Shown one piece after another: positions 22,172-34,183 of a DNA stretch of 64,000 nucleotides; the first letter of the stretch is position 1, and every line of letters starts with the position of its first letter. This stretch comes from Sorghum bicolor (Eukaryota > Streptophyta > Magnoliopsida > Poales > Poaceae), in contig NC_012879.2 in assembly GCF_000003195.3 (NCBI RefSeq), positions 27,685,564 through 27,749,563 on the forward strand, in the 5' to 3' direction. The position numbers and the translations under genes were made by a program. The notes below the pieces were generated by a model. It ran no database searches, was not told the DNA's origin, and was given only the letters and a program-made list of their open reading frames with translations.

Positions 22172-24204
22172 TGAGCGTCATTCTAAGATAAAGCTATTTA
22201 ACACTCGTGCTCATCGAGGACAAAACAAGAAACAACCAAGGCACGATCTAGATAACCAACATCCACACAACATAACAGTTTTAAGCAAGTACTTGAGAGA
22301 ACTCAAACAATCACGCTTAAACAACCATTACTAAGCACAAGGCTTAGATATAACAAACCTTTATCTACAGGAATACAACACATTTGCCCCATATACAGAG
22401 ATTATGATACAATATCTGCTATAAAGCAAGTAGACATGGCTCAGTCTTTTAGGGAGAAGATGATTTTGAGATAGATAGTAAAAGGGCTCCAAAAGATTTT
22501 TGGCATGGCTGCACTATCATGCAAATAGACATACCACTAGCAAGAGTTTAACATTTAGGAAAACTCAGCAGGAAAAGGTTATCAAACCTATAGAACTAAT
22601 TCAAAACTTAACAAGGTTGAAAAAGGATAGCAATCAGCTCTGCCTAAACTAGGATAGACAACTTGACATGAACTTTAGAAAATGGTAACTAAAGTTTCAT
22701 TGATCCAACAAACATGATCCTCAATCTTATGGAAAACTTATCAAGTTACCTATAATTTTATTATTAACATCTTAAGGTGCTTCTACAGCTAACAAGCACA
22801 AACAATACAAAGAAGACATATATTCAGATTTTGACAGATTCTGTCATCCCACTTCACAAGCTCATAACAGAAGATTTAGACCACCAAAAGTAGTGATCTA
22901 AGACATTTTGGAAACCTTAACAAAATTATTACAGTTCTTCTATTAACTCCGAGACATAATTCTATATGCATACTAGTCAAACAAACTAAACATTGAGATC
23001 TGTTCAGAACACGATCAGGATCTGACAACAAACTTCAAAAGTTCATAACTCCTAAACCATCAGGCCTATAGTCATGAAATTTTAGGATAAACTAGATATA
23101 GACGTTGGCTATAGCTTTGGTATTTACTATAATTACAGAAAACACCACTATTGTCATGAAAACACCACTAGAATACAAACTGCTCTAGCAGCCAAAACTC
23201 AACACAAATATCAAGCAATGTTTCCCCTTGTTCTATTAACAAGAGAGCACACACATGTATAACTCTAGTAGCTACAAACATTATTATCTTGACAAATAAT
23301 AATTTAGTTTGGTGACAAGGAGGGATTAACATAAGAACCACAATTGCTTAAGTGAGGTTAAAGCATTTGCAAACGCTTGCAGGAGCAACGTATTCGCCTT
23401 TTGGCTAAACAAGCGGACACCTACAAGTTCAAGCATATAGCCTTAACTATTTCTATTATAGGTAGGCCATACTTTTACTTAGTTAATTAACATTAGAGGA
23501 TTCATTGGAAAACATTCACATACGTGTTCACCGACAAGCTTTAGTTTTCAAAGGATTGTAGATTCTTATAGAAGCAAACATTTCAAGGCTAGACACATCA
23601 CACACTACTTTCAAGTAAAACTATTTAAGTAGCATGAACTAAGGCAATTTTTGTATAGCTTCACACAAAGAAAGAAGTAGCATCACATCACTCACAAGTT
23701 ACAAATTATTGGGACAAAAGTGAGAGAAGCATTATCATACATAGTGCAACAATCATGAGGATGCATGCTTCGTCTTATTCGTCCTCTCAAAATTGCCAGC
23801 CTAAGGTGGCAATCACACGTTCTATGTCGGTGGTATAACACATAATCTCTCAACATATAACTAGTCGTCAACTACGTTCAATCTTTGCATTCGTGGTTAG
23901 TGTACCTGCAGAAGAATTTCATTTCAGCCCAACCCAACAATAATATAAGTACAAAAATGAAAGTTTGGTCTCTAGGTTGAAAGCTAAATACTCCAATATA
24001 TATTCCCGAATATATATTGCAGCATACTACCCATGTGAAGCATGACCATGTATACATAGAGACATGTATATACGGTTATACCAACTAACCCACAATTAAG
24101 TACCTTCATATAAACATGTGTGTAACATTTAAATATTCCAGTAACCACATCTAACTTTCCTCTAGACCGACGGTTGGACGATCATGCTCTCACAACTCAC
24201 ATTC

Positions 24205-24400
24205 TTACCTTAGTGTCGAGGTATGTAGATCCATACATCACCACTCAAGCAAGTGGCATCCATACAATTTCACACCGTATGGACGACGAAAGGAAAATAT
24301 TGCTTACCGTGGCGTAGAGGTATATGATCCATTCATTACCACTCAAGTAAGTGGCATCCATACTATTGCACGCCGTATGGACGACGAAAGTAAAAGTTGC
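24205..24400. repeat. Imperfect tandem duplication, two units of about 98 bp
   Basis: The units start at 24205 and 24304. Both carry accactcaag, agtggcatccata and gtatggacgacgaaag, with scattered substitutions between the copies. On the minus strand each unit contains a ggtaag motif. Confidence 0.85.
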
Positions 24401-24610
24401 AATAAAGTAAACCCCCCATAGTTAGTATCAGTTTACATAAAGCCACCTAGCAGTCCTTAATTGAGCATAACTGGAGGTTGTCGCTAGCATAGTTTTTGTA
24501 AATTAGGTTTGACAAATTTTGCCTGTAGCTAAAGTTTGAGTCAAAATAGGATTTTTAAAATCAAAACTTTGTTTTTAAACAGTGTACCTTATAGTATTAT
24601 ACTTAATCTT

Positions 24611-24622
24611 GCTCCGATGCTA
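24611..24622 (-). other. Degenerate primer binding site next to K2 (initiator Met tRNA type)
   Basis: The minus strand reads tagcatcggagc two bases inside the K2 LTR end. It matches the initiator-Met PBS at 9 of 12 positions, and the three differences are all transitions. This suggests that K2 is a 5' LTR. Confidence 0.4.
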
Positions 24623-24624
24623 GC

Positions 24625-25335
24625 TGTGACAGAACTGCCCAATTTATACAAGTTTAAGTATGACTGTCCCCATTTAACATGTTGACATGCGCATACTCTC
24701 ACTTATATAAACCCGGTAGTCTGCCGAGTGTCACGAAGGACCTCGGTAAAATCATCTTTACACCAAGATCACATGATTAAGCAAATACACATCACATACA
24801 CGGAGATTTGCAATGGAAATAATATTACAAAAGAGTTCACAAATAATAATACAAGTTTGTATTTTCCAAATCGATTTAGAAAACAACACAGCTTTCAAAT
24901 GATTACAATAACATAAGTTCCAAATACATTGCTAGGATAAGTGACATTCTCCAACAAAAGCATGTAGATAAGAATACTATATAGAATCACCGAGCCCACC
25001 GGCGGTTAGCCACCATCTTTAGTAGACTGAAAACTTCACCTGCAACAAGATGAGATAAACCCTGAGTACTCGAATGTACTCAGCTAGACTTACCTGACAG
25101 GAGAGAAAATAAAAGACTCTCAAGGATATGCAAGGCTTTTTGGTGGAGTTGGTTGGATAGCATAACTTTGCCAAAAAAGAGCATTACTGTCATGAGTCCT
25201 TACTTTCAACCTTTTAGTCAACATTTTAGCATCAAGTTCAATTAAGCTACCATAGCTAGAGTTTACACCTATTCTATAGCAATCACTTGATTAATAAGCA
25301 TCACATTAATAACCATATCCTGTTTATCATGTAGC

Positions 25336-25386
<51 letters not shown>

Positions 25387-28300
25387 AACCATTAAGTTTC
25401 ATTTAGTTTATCTACGTTGCCACTGCTCGAGTCAAGTTCTCACTATCCAGGAGAGACGGCGATTCGAATCGATTCCTATCCAGCTGGAGGTGTATTCCTA
25501 GCACTCACCCAGGCATACTTTGCAAGAGCAGCCTTAGGTCACCTTTAGCACAACTCCGGACCAATTCGCGGGTCCGTACGGCGCCGCACCCCCAGGGACC
25601 GCCAATCTGCCAGGGTCAAGACTCTAACCTGACTCCTCGGTCTTACGCCATTGACTCCCCACACATCCTTGCTACCAACCGGAGTGCGCACTTTAACCAG
25701 ATCGGGGTATCCGGCCGGAGATGCACTTGTAGGCTTCGTGGTCGGAACGACTTATCCGGCCAACTAAGTGTTAGGCATGCGTTCAACATGACACGAGGAC
25801 GTACAGCGTATCGGTCCTTAAACGACACAGACGGGGATAGATTCACACCCAAGACCTCCATGTCTTGTTGCTTCACTATCGTCATCCCGCCCGGTCTCAA
25901 TTCATTATTAGCACATGGTTATCTCCATGATAGCAAATATAGCCAACCGTGATCAGGTATCCACCTATATCTCGCAGGTGACAGGAAATCACCTGGCTTC
26001 TACTGAACTAAGCATAGCTAAGCATAGAACGTCTTCCTTATACTAGTAAGGGTTCAGGTAGTTTCATATAGTGGACAACGTAGGAATTATGCACCAACTG
26101 TTTCATTCAACTCCTATCACCTAATGCATCATATAAAGTTATACTCTTGTGCTTTTGTAAAAAGAGAGGGTAGGAGACTTAGAATGCTCCGGGCTTGCCT
26201 GGAATCCGACACAAGTCTTGCGCCATCTTGACGACATCTAAGGTGACAACACTTGTGTAGTCCTTCCATCATCCTGATAGGTCCACCATCATGTCCTTCA
26301 CGTGGTTCATCTAGCGTACCTAAATGAAATGCAAGGTGCAAGTGTATGAACACGTAAAAGTGCAATAGACAATGCATGATATGAAGTAAGCAAGACAAGT
26401 ATATCATGTTACTCTACACATATGTGTTTCATGTTGCTTAAGTAACATAACACAACCTACATACTAAGATAGAAAAGAATGCAGCCAAGTATATCAGGCA
26501 TGGCATACATGTTTCACAAGATCTCAGGTGTATTAACTTGGCCATTATCAAAGACATGAGTCATACATAGCAATATACCAAGCAACAGCAATACAAGGAA
26601 CCTGTCATTTTTAGGACTGTTAACAGCAGCTGAGAAAATAAATCATAACTGGAGTTTCACAACTCAAAAAGGCATGCAAGAAGACATTCTGGAAATCCTA
26701 AGAAATTATCAACATTTGATATTTAGACATAAAAGCATGATTCTCAACTTAAGCTGGTCGAAATTATAAAGTTCCAGAATCTGCCCCTAACAAACAGAGA
26801 GCAGCCATTTCTGAAATCAAACTTTGAACTGATATAACTCACAAACCATAAAGCCAAATACTACCCAATTTTAACAGCAGATAGATAAATGAATTATCTA
26901 CAACTTTGATACCAACTGGATTCCCAGAAAACATAATTTACAAATTGTAATCCAAGCAGTTCCCTAAACTGTCCAGAAACAACAATTGCAAACAATTAAT
27001 TATTAACTTATGTCTCAAACATGCATTCGAGCAAAACTATTGTTACCAACAGTTTGCACATATCCAAAGAACACCAGAAAACATAGTAGTCATTATCAAA
27101 TAAATTTATTTAATGCATTTCTTAATTTATTTGGATAATAAGGTGAATTAAAGAACATATAACAAAATTGCTCAGTAAATTCCACCAAAATTACAGTAGC
27201 TTCTACATACTATCCGTAGTCTACTGTACAAATTTCATTGTATTTAGATAAACATAGCAACATCTATGAAAAAGACAACTTGCTATTGCAATTAACCATG
27301 TGAGAGCAAGATAAATGCACAAATCATATTTTCTTCAAACACATGACCATATTATATGTTAACATGATACAACAATATCATATCATTGTACTGGACCAAT
27401 AGTTTCCATTTTCACATTTTTATTTACAATTATAAACCATTTAACAAGCCCCATGAAGACATTTCTGTTCAAAACATGGACAGAATCTATCATGCCACAT
27501 TAAAAAGCCGTAACTTGAGTTTCATATGCCCATAAATTATGGTTATGTACATTCTAGAAAGCTTACTAAATTGTGAACAAGTTTGTTATAAATATCTAGA
27601 GCTAAATCTACAACCAACAAGGTCTTACATAACAAACAATGCATCCCTGTCTGGGTTTAGACAGAAACTGAAACAGTACTTTAAACCACTATAACTAAAC
27701 ATATGCTTAACCAAACATTATGTTATTTAGCTTGATCGAAAGCTTATGAAACGTACTACAACTCATATATTTTCATCCAGGCATGATTCACAAGCTAACT
27801 GAGCCAAACAATATAAACATGCAGACGTACTCATAATATGAGCAAAGCAACACAGGGCATTTGTTATTTTTATAACTCTTGATCTGTCATTCCTAAATTC
27901 ATACAATTTGTACCAGACATCAAATATTATATGTAAAGCATGTCGCAATATTTTCACATTTATGTGAGCAATAATACAGTGGTTATCAAAAAGACAAATA
28001 TAGCAAGCAATTAAAACCTAACTGCACAAATCTATTTTTACTGTTAAAACTTTCAACTAAAACATGGCATACTATAGATCTACTGCATAGAGAATTTCAC
28101 AAAGATTCCAAAAAGTCTACATTTGCTATTTTACTACTTTTCTATGAATTACTATACATTTCCAAACTTTATCCATAAAATCTGCAAAAACAAAAGAAAA
28201 GGAAAACAGATCTTCCAACGGGAACCCTGGATTTTCTATGAATCACGTCACAGTCCACAAAAACTATTCATATGAGTCTTGGCTTCGCATCTGGAACCCT

Positions 28301-30106
28301 GAGTTGTTTCATATTCTAACCCGGGGTGCCTGACGCGAAAGGAAATAGGGGAGCTCGTCGCAGAGCTCGCCATTCGGCCGGAGGAGGCTTGGTGGCAACT
28401 GCTCAAGGGTGGAGAAGCACCGGGAGTGTCTTGCGAACTCGCTGAGCCACCCACCTCGGCCGAAGACGGTCCACGGCGGCCTAGCCACGGAAGCAGGTGG
28501 CGGCCACCGCGGTGGTGCCCGCACGGCGGCGCTTCGGCAGCGGATTTGGACAGCGAATACGAGCACCGTGTGCATGAGATGGAGGCGAAGCCGATGGTGG
28601 TGCTTGCTGGGAGCGAGAAGGCGCAGAGCCGCGAGAATGTGGACGGCGTCGAGCTCAGCCCGCCGGCCATGGCGGATATGGCTGCGTTCTCGTGGTGTCG
28701 AGCGAGGGCGAGGCGAGGGAGTGGCAGAGAGAGTGTGGGCGAGTGCGGAGAGGGTGCTCGGGGCTTTCCCCATCATCAGCGAGCGCGGACACGCGGAGGG
28801 GCACGCGGCAAGACGAGGAGGCGCGAGCTCTGCATGGCTGCCCACGCGTCCTCCAATTGACGCATTTTGCTGAACAGCTGGCGGGCGACGATGTGGCCAG
28901 TGTGGGACGTGCTTTTGGGCTCCTTCCGGGCAGGTGTCGACATTGGGCCAAAAACAAGATTTGCTCTACTCGGTCCACTCAACAATTTTTGTTTAAGATT
29001 CACGGCCATTAGAGCTATAGATTAGTAGAAAATTGATGCCAATCTATGAGTGTCAATGAATTGATAATGATTAGCAAAACTCAAAATTGATGACCAAAAT
29101 GAAGTCAAACTGGTGTCATCTTTTGGTATGCTCTTGTCCACAAAATATACTCCAACTTTTATTTTGGGACACAAACAAGTTGTTTAGTAGAATTGGGAGA
29201 ACGCGGAATGACAACGTGATGAACTACAATCCCAGACTTAGAAATTCGAAGTGCTGGAAATTACAGCAGATTCAATTTTGTGACTAGTATTTGACATGCT
29301 TAGACGATGATTCAGACAAGGGCATTTTAACAAAGTTTGTAGCATATAAACTGCACTACAACTTTTATTAAAGGACCTTAAACTGTTTTGGCCTGGTTAG
29401 TAGGATACAAGGCTCCCAACATGGATACCCAAAACTGAAACACAGTTTTGACTTAGCCAATTTCTGAAGGTAGCAAAACACCACTGCATTGAATCTTTTA
29501 AGCTTGATTGGACTAGGTTAGGTGACCAGAATAGTTCTTGACTATAAAACAAAGTTTGTTCTACAGAAGCTAAACTACAACTTTTATTTAAGGTCAACCC
29601 TCAGAACTAGTATAGACGTCAAACTTTCACTTTGGTCAAAGTAGCAACTTGATAAAGCTTGAATTAAGGTTTTAGGCCAATTGAAGCATTTTCTAGGCAC
29701 AAGCTCAACATGAACCCTTCATGACTTTTGTTGTAGAGTTCATCTAGAGTCATTTGGGCAAGGTTGCAAGGATTGGTTGATGACCCATGGTTCTATTCAC
29801 TTAATGAGGCCATTCCAACAAGCACTTAACTTATCGTTTCATGTGACCTTTTGATTCCAAACTTTATGAAACTTTTTGAGTGCTCACTATAGGTATTGAT
29901 GGATGTAGGACACACGAAAGAGGTTCCATTAATGTCACCCAAGCATGCACTTTGAAAAGGTACTATATGAAAGCAAGGGTGAATTATGCAAGTTTATATT
30001 GAGCTTACATTCATTGATCGACTTGGACATCTTCACCACCATTGATTTGGCATGTTTGAGCTCAAAACCTGAAGTCTAACTCGTGGCAAACACCTGGGGT
30101 GTTACA
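24625..30106 (-). repeat. K2: long Tekay-like LTR (5.5 kb)
   Basis: The ends are tgtgacagaac (left) and ggggtgttaca (right), the reverse-complement equivalents of the TEK-1 and TEK-2 LTR termini. It is built like those LTRs: an acceptor-like block near 25030-25045, conserved blocks at 25430-26200, an AT-rich body and a GC-rich island at about 28320-28960. It is about 1.5 kb longer and diverged, so it is another subfamily. The right end interrupts a Tat integrase reading frame at 30107. No gene inside is supported. Confidence 0.8.
25336..25386 (+). repeat. (CAT)17 microsatellite
   Basis: Seventeen perfect cat units. The homologous place in K1 (near 9313-9336) has only a few interrupted units, so the array expanded in this copy. 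Confidence 0.95.
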
Positions 30107-31506
30107 CATGCCATCGCCTAGGGTTTTCTTCAATCTTCCATTTAATGAGCTTAATAATTCCTTTGTTAGAAGCTTCGACCTGCCCATTAGCTTGAGCATA
30201 GTAAGGAGAAGAATTCAACACCTTAATCCCCATACCGATTGCAAACTCATCAAACTCTTCTGATGTAAACATAGTACCCTAATCGGTAGTGATTGTTTGG
30301 TGAATGCCAAACGGTAAACAATATGCTCTTTTACAAAATCAATCATGTTGGCCGATGTTACTTTCTTCAAAAGGAATAGTCTCAACCCATTTAGTGAAAT
30401 AATCAGTGGCAACAAGAATAAACTTATTCCCTTTACCCGACGGAAGATAAATTTGACCGATGAGATCAATAGCCCAACCCCGGAATGACCAAGGTTTAAT
30501 AATAGGATTCATAGCCGATACGGGTGCCCTTTGAATATTACTAAACTTCTCACATCCTTTGAAATACTTGAAACAATCCTCAAGTATAGTCGGCCAATAA
30601 TATCCATTCCTCCGAATCATTCATTTCATCTTAAATGCTGATTGGTGCGCTCCACATACTCTCTCATGAATCTCGCCCATCAAGCTTTTGGATTCATCAT
30701 CAGTTAAACATTTAAGCAAAACTCCATCAATTGTACGATAATATAATTCTTCTTCAAGGAGTACATACTTTGTAGCTTGAAACCTAACACGCCTCTCAAC
30801 TTTTCTGGATGGATCTTTTAAATAATCAATAATTTCTCTTCTCCAATCATCGGCACTAGCTGCCGATAATATTTCCAAGATGGGCTGATATCCCGAGGCA
30901 TGTTGAGCCAATCGGTTAGCTTCTTCATTATGCAGCCGAGGAATATGCTCTAATCGGAAATCCCTGAAATCCTTCAACAATTGTATACACCTTTCATAAT
31001 ACGCTATCAAAACTTCACTTCGGCATTCATAACTCCTAGCCAATTGATTTATAACAAGCATAGAATCACCAAAAATTTCGACAGCATCAGCATGAACATC
31101 CTTTAATAATTCTAACCCTTTGATTATGGCTTGGTACTCAGCTTGATTGTTTATTGACGTGGCAACAATCAGTAAAGAAAACTCATACTTCTTCCCTCAA
31201 GGAGAAATCAGCACTATACCGATACCTGCTCCCTGATCACATGTAGATCCATCAAAGAATAGCATCCAAGGAACAACTTCCAAAGCATCCACTACACCAC
31301 AATGCTGAGTTACAAAATCGGTCATAATCTGCCCTTTAACTGCTTTAGCCGATTCATCGCATAGATCAAATTCCAATAATGTCAGTATCCATTTGCTGAT
31401 TCTACCACTCATAATCGGTAAAGACAACATATATCAGAACACGTCATCTTTGTATATAACAGTGCATTCGGCCGATAGCAAGTAATGTCTCTCTTGCACC
31501 ACAAGG
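30107..31506 (-). pseudogene. pol: TAT-3: RNase H-integrase fragment of a Tat-type element
   Basis: Reading leftward, the end of the reverse transcriptase connection domain (YMLSLPIMSGRISKWIL) is followed by RNase H (FFDGST, a decayed middle, GDSMLVINQLA). The integrase finger and the start of the catalytic core (WAIDLIGQIY) come next. Breaks include a TGA at about 31197 in a CGA context, a TGA at about 30618 replacing a Trp codon, a missing second Cys of the zinc finger (CEKFSN) and frameshifts near 30340. K2 cuts the integrase at 30107, and homology ends on the right near 31506. Low GC codon use separates it from TAT-2. Confidence 0.82.
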
Positions 31507-32659
31507 TGATTCTCAACTGATCAAATGGGCAAGAGACCACCCATGGATGAGATGGTGGAGTATAAATACACCCCACGAAGTCCAAGGGTCGACCAACCAT
31601 TTTACACTAAAAACGGGGTCACTAGACGCTGGTTATGTTGCACCGGACGCACTGGACTGAGCGTCTGGTGACCTCATAACGGCTAACTGTAATCTCTCTG
31701 ACAGAGCATCGGACGCTACTTCCTAGCATTCGGTGACACCGTCTGGTGCGAGGATGAACTTTACACCCTCCCTGAGTTTAGGACTGGATGCTACCCGGCG
31801 AGTCCGGTGCTAGCATCCGGTGACCTGGTCACCTTTTGACCTCCCTGGGTTTAGGACCAGACGCTACCTGGTGTGTCCGGTGTTAGCGTCCAGTGCCTAA
31901 CCCTAGGCACTCAGTCACTCTGACTGCAAACGACCTCACTGGACGCACTCACAGACCGTCCGATGCAGTGTCTGATGCCAACTTAGGCACCCAAACTTCG
32001 TCGAAACACGACCGTTCCAAAACGAAGTTTGTTCCTCTTGATCTAAGGACTATCTCTGAGCTGCCTAGTGCTAGGTTTACCAAGTGTGCACCACACCTAA
32101 ACCTAAAGCCTTGCCTAAGTCAAGCTACTAGATCAAAGCCCCTCTTAATACCACGATCAAAGGAAAACAAATTCCTAAACTACTCTAAGTGCCCATCTTC
32201 ACCATGTGGCACTTAGACCAAGTCTAGTCTTGACGATGTCCATCCATCCTTTGAAAACTAAAATGATTTCTACTATTAAGTAGGCATGTACGTCCCTGTC
32301 ATCGAGTACCCATTACCATGACCTAACACTAATGACTTTGCCTCTGCAAAACACACGTTAGTCACAGTAATCAACATTATCATTAATGACCAAAACTCAT
32401 CAGGGGCCTAGATGCTCTGTCAATCTCGCCATTTTTGGTGATTGATGACAATAACCTCAAGTATGAATGGAAATGAGGTTTTCAAATGACTTGGTTTCTA
32501 TAAGCATGAGACAATAATAACATATAAGGGATTAGGCATGCTTATATCAACCAAGTCTACCATCCTGCATCCAAATATGCGAGATGTGTACAGCAGGATA
32601 TAATAACATATGGCTCATAATAAATTGGAGTAAAAATGCGGAAGCAACGAAGTATGAGG
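31507..32659. other. Unassigned retroelement-like fragment
   Basis: There is no coding sequence. A TATA-like motif (agtataaatacacc) lies near 31558. Short variants of a gtccggtg-type motif recur through 31600-31960, a pattern often seen in LTRs of grass retrotransposons. The right edge is the ATH-2 LTR, whose left target flank is tgagg. I could not name a family. Confidence 0.45.
31769..31905. repeat. Imperfect 72-bp tandem duplication
   Basis: The units start at 31769 (ctccctgagtttagga) and 31841 (ctccctgggtttagga). Each continues with a ggtg-tccggtg-tagc pattern. Confidence 0.8.
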
Positions 32660-34167
32660 TGTTGACACTAGCTAACACCACTTAGATACTAGGTTGTCAT
32701 CCCCAGCATAGTGCCAGAGTGTACAAAGGTATTAATAAATGTAAAGGCTCTCTAGAAAATAACCTATTCTATCCGCAAGCGCACAGATAAAACACCTCAT
32801 TGTAGCATTTCACCAGGTAAGTATTCCAGGTATTGTTATTTATAATTTTGCTCAGGAGAAAAAGGATTAAATGAATGAAGATAAGGATAAACCTATCGAG
32901 GCATAGACTAGAGATAAACTTGCAAGAACATGATTACTAATGAGGAACTCGTCACACAGTCACTTACTTTGGCAGGGGGTAAGCAATAATAATAATGATA
33001 ATGAAATATAAGCTCATGGGTAATTAACACAGCGATTAGAAAATAGACTACTCCTCATATATGTAAGGTGACGTCGGATTAGCTAGAGAATGGATTCTAA
33101 GTTATCTACTATCTACTAAGTCACAATCTACTCTAGTTACCTACAAGATCGTATATAGCATAAAAGACTCTTCATTCATGTATAAGGAACATTGCTAAAG
33201 TAAATCAGGGCATCGCAAGAATTACTCCGCAATACAAATTCTGCCAGTCCTATCAACGGAGGGTGGACTATATAAGAATCAATGAAGCTGTCACTATCAC
33301 GAACTACCACGCAACTCGGCCAATAGGATACATTTGTAGGTAAATAATATCTAAGCACCACGCCTACATATGATCTACCACTTAACTCCCATGTGTCAAG
33401 AGCTAAGCGCTTTGCAAACTCATACATAAACTCATTATCAATCATAACTACATCAAATATAGAACTAGAGCAAACTAAGAGCATAATAAACAGAGACATA
33501 GTTCAATTAGAACAAAGTATTAGAGAATATGAAATAATACCAATCTTTATTAACGAAGATCCGAATCCAGAGCGTAGTGATCTACTTCTCTAATTCCTAT
33601 CTAATCAATCCTCTAAACTTGAAGGATTAGGGAGTAGCTAATTCTAATTCTCTATGGGAGAGATGTCTAAACCCTAACTTTGATGGCTACCTCTGATAAT
33701 GATTTCTCCTCTCTCCCCCTAGGGCGGAGAGGCCTTGATTATATAGTCCTTTCAAGTGAATTTGGGCCGTCGGATCAAACCGACATTGATCGCATGGTTT
33801 TCCTTGATCCTTTAGGTCGGTGGAGCACGATCCAAGAGTTTGGTTCTGATTGGCCCCGAGGCCAGGTCGAACGCCCAAGGGGGGAGGGCGGGCGCCCTGC
33901 CGCCGAGCCCGTCCGGTCTCCCGTTCATTCCCGTGGCTTCTGGACTCTTATAGATTAAGGAAAATTGCGCGGTACGTAACTATCTCGTTGTAAACATGAC
34001 ATGTGGACCTTCTCTCCATATTTTCTGATAACCCCCTATAGAAATAGATAAACACCAAAGCTCGTGGAATTCTGTCAGATAAAACCCTAATTCTAGATGT
34101 TTGGTGCATATTGATCCTTTTCCATGTTTAGTTGATGGTTAATTTTAGTACTTAAGGACCGTCAACA
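32660..34167 (-). repeat. 3' LTR of ATH-2 (1.5 kb)
   Basis: Its limits are TGTTGAC and GTCAACA. It is the same family as the ATH-1 and ATH-3 LTRs. Its internal side at 34168 carries the polypurine tract, so it is the 3' LTR of a minus-strand element. A TATA box lies at 33747-33739 on the minus strand. I counted about 13 mismatches to the ATH-3 LTR over the first 240 bp. Confidence 0.9.
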
Positions 34168-34183
34168 AACTCCCCCAAGCTTA
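34168..34183 (-). other. Polypurine tract of ATH-2
   Basis: The minus strand reads taagcttgggggagtt directly before the LTR, identical to ATH-3 (52167-52182). Confidence 0.88.

Larger units (their letters stand above)
22172..24624. other. Unassigned AT-rich non-coding DNA, possibly the internal leader of the K2 element
   Basis: It lies between the broken end of TAT-2 and the K2 LTR. There is no convincing ORF, LTR pair or RNA gene. If the degenerate PBS next to K2 is real, this DNA read on the minus strand would be the start of that element's internal region. The part at about 22600-23100 resembles AT-rich Tekay LTR sequence in style. A two-copy tandem repeat lies at 24205-24400. The abrupt left edge suggests a deletion junction. 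Confidence 0.5.

Noticed and set aside
22172..24624. Host gene exons in the stretch after TAT-2
   Set aside because: A few splice-like motifs exist, but there is no open frame of useful length and no protein similarity that I can recognise.
28248..29012. GC-rich open frames on both strands in K2
   Set aside because: They lie in the LTR's GC island, overlap each other on both strands, and lack any known domain or conservation in the other LTRs.
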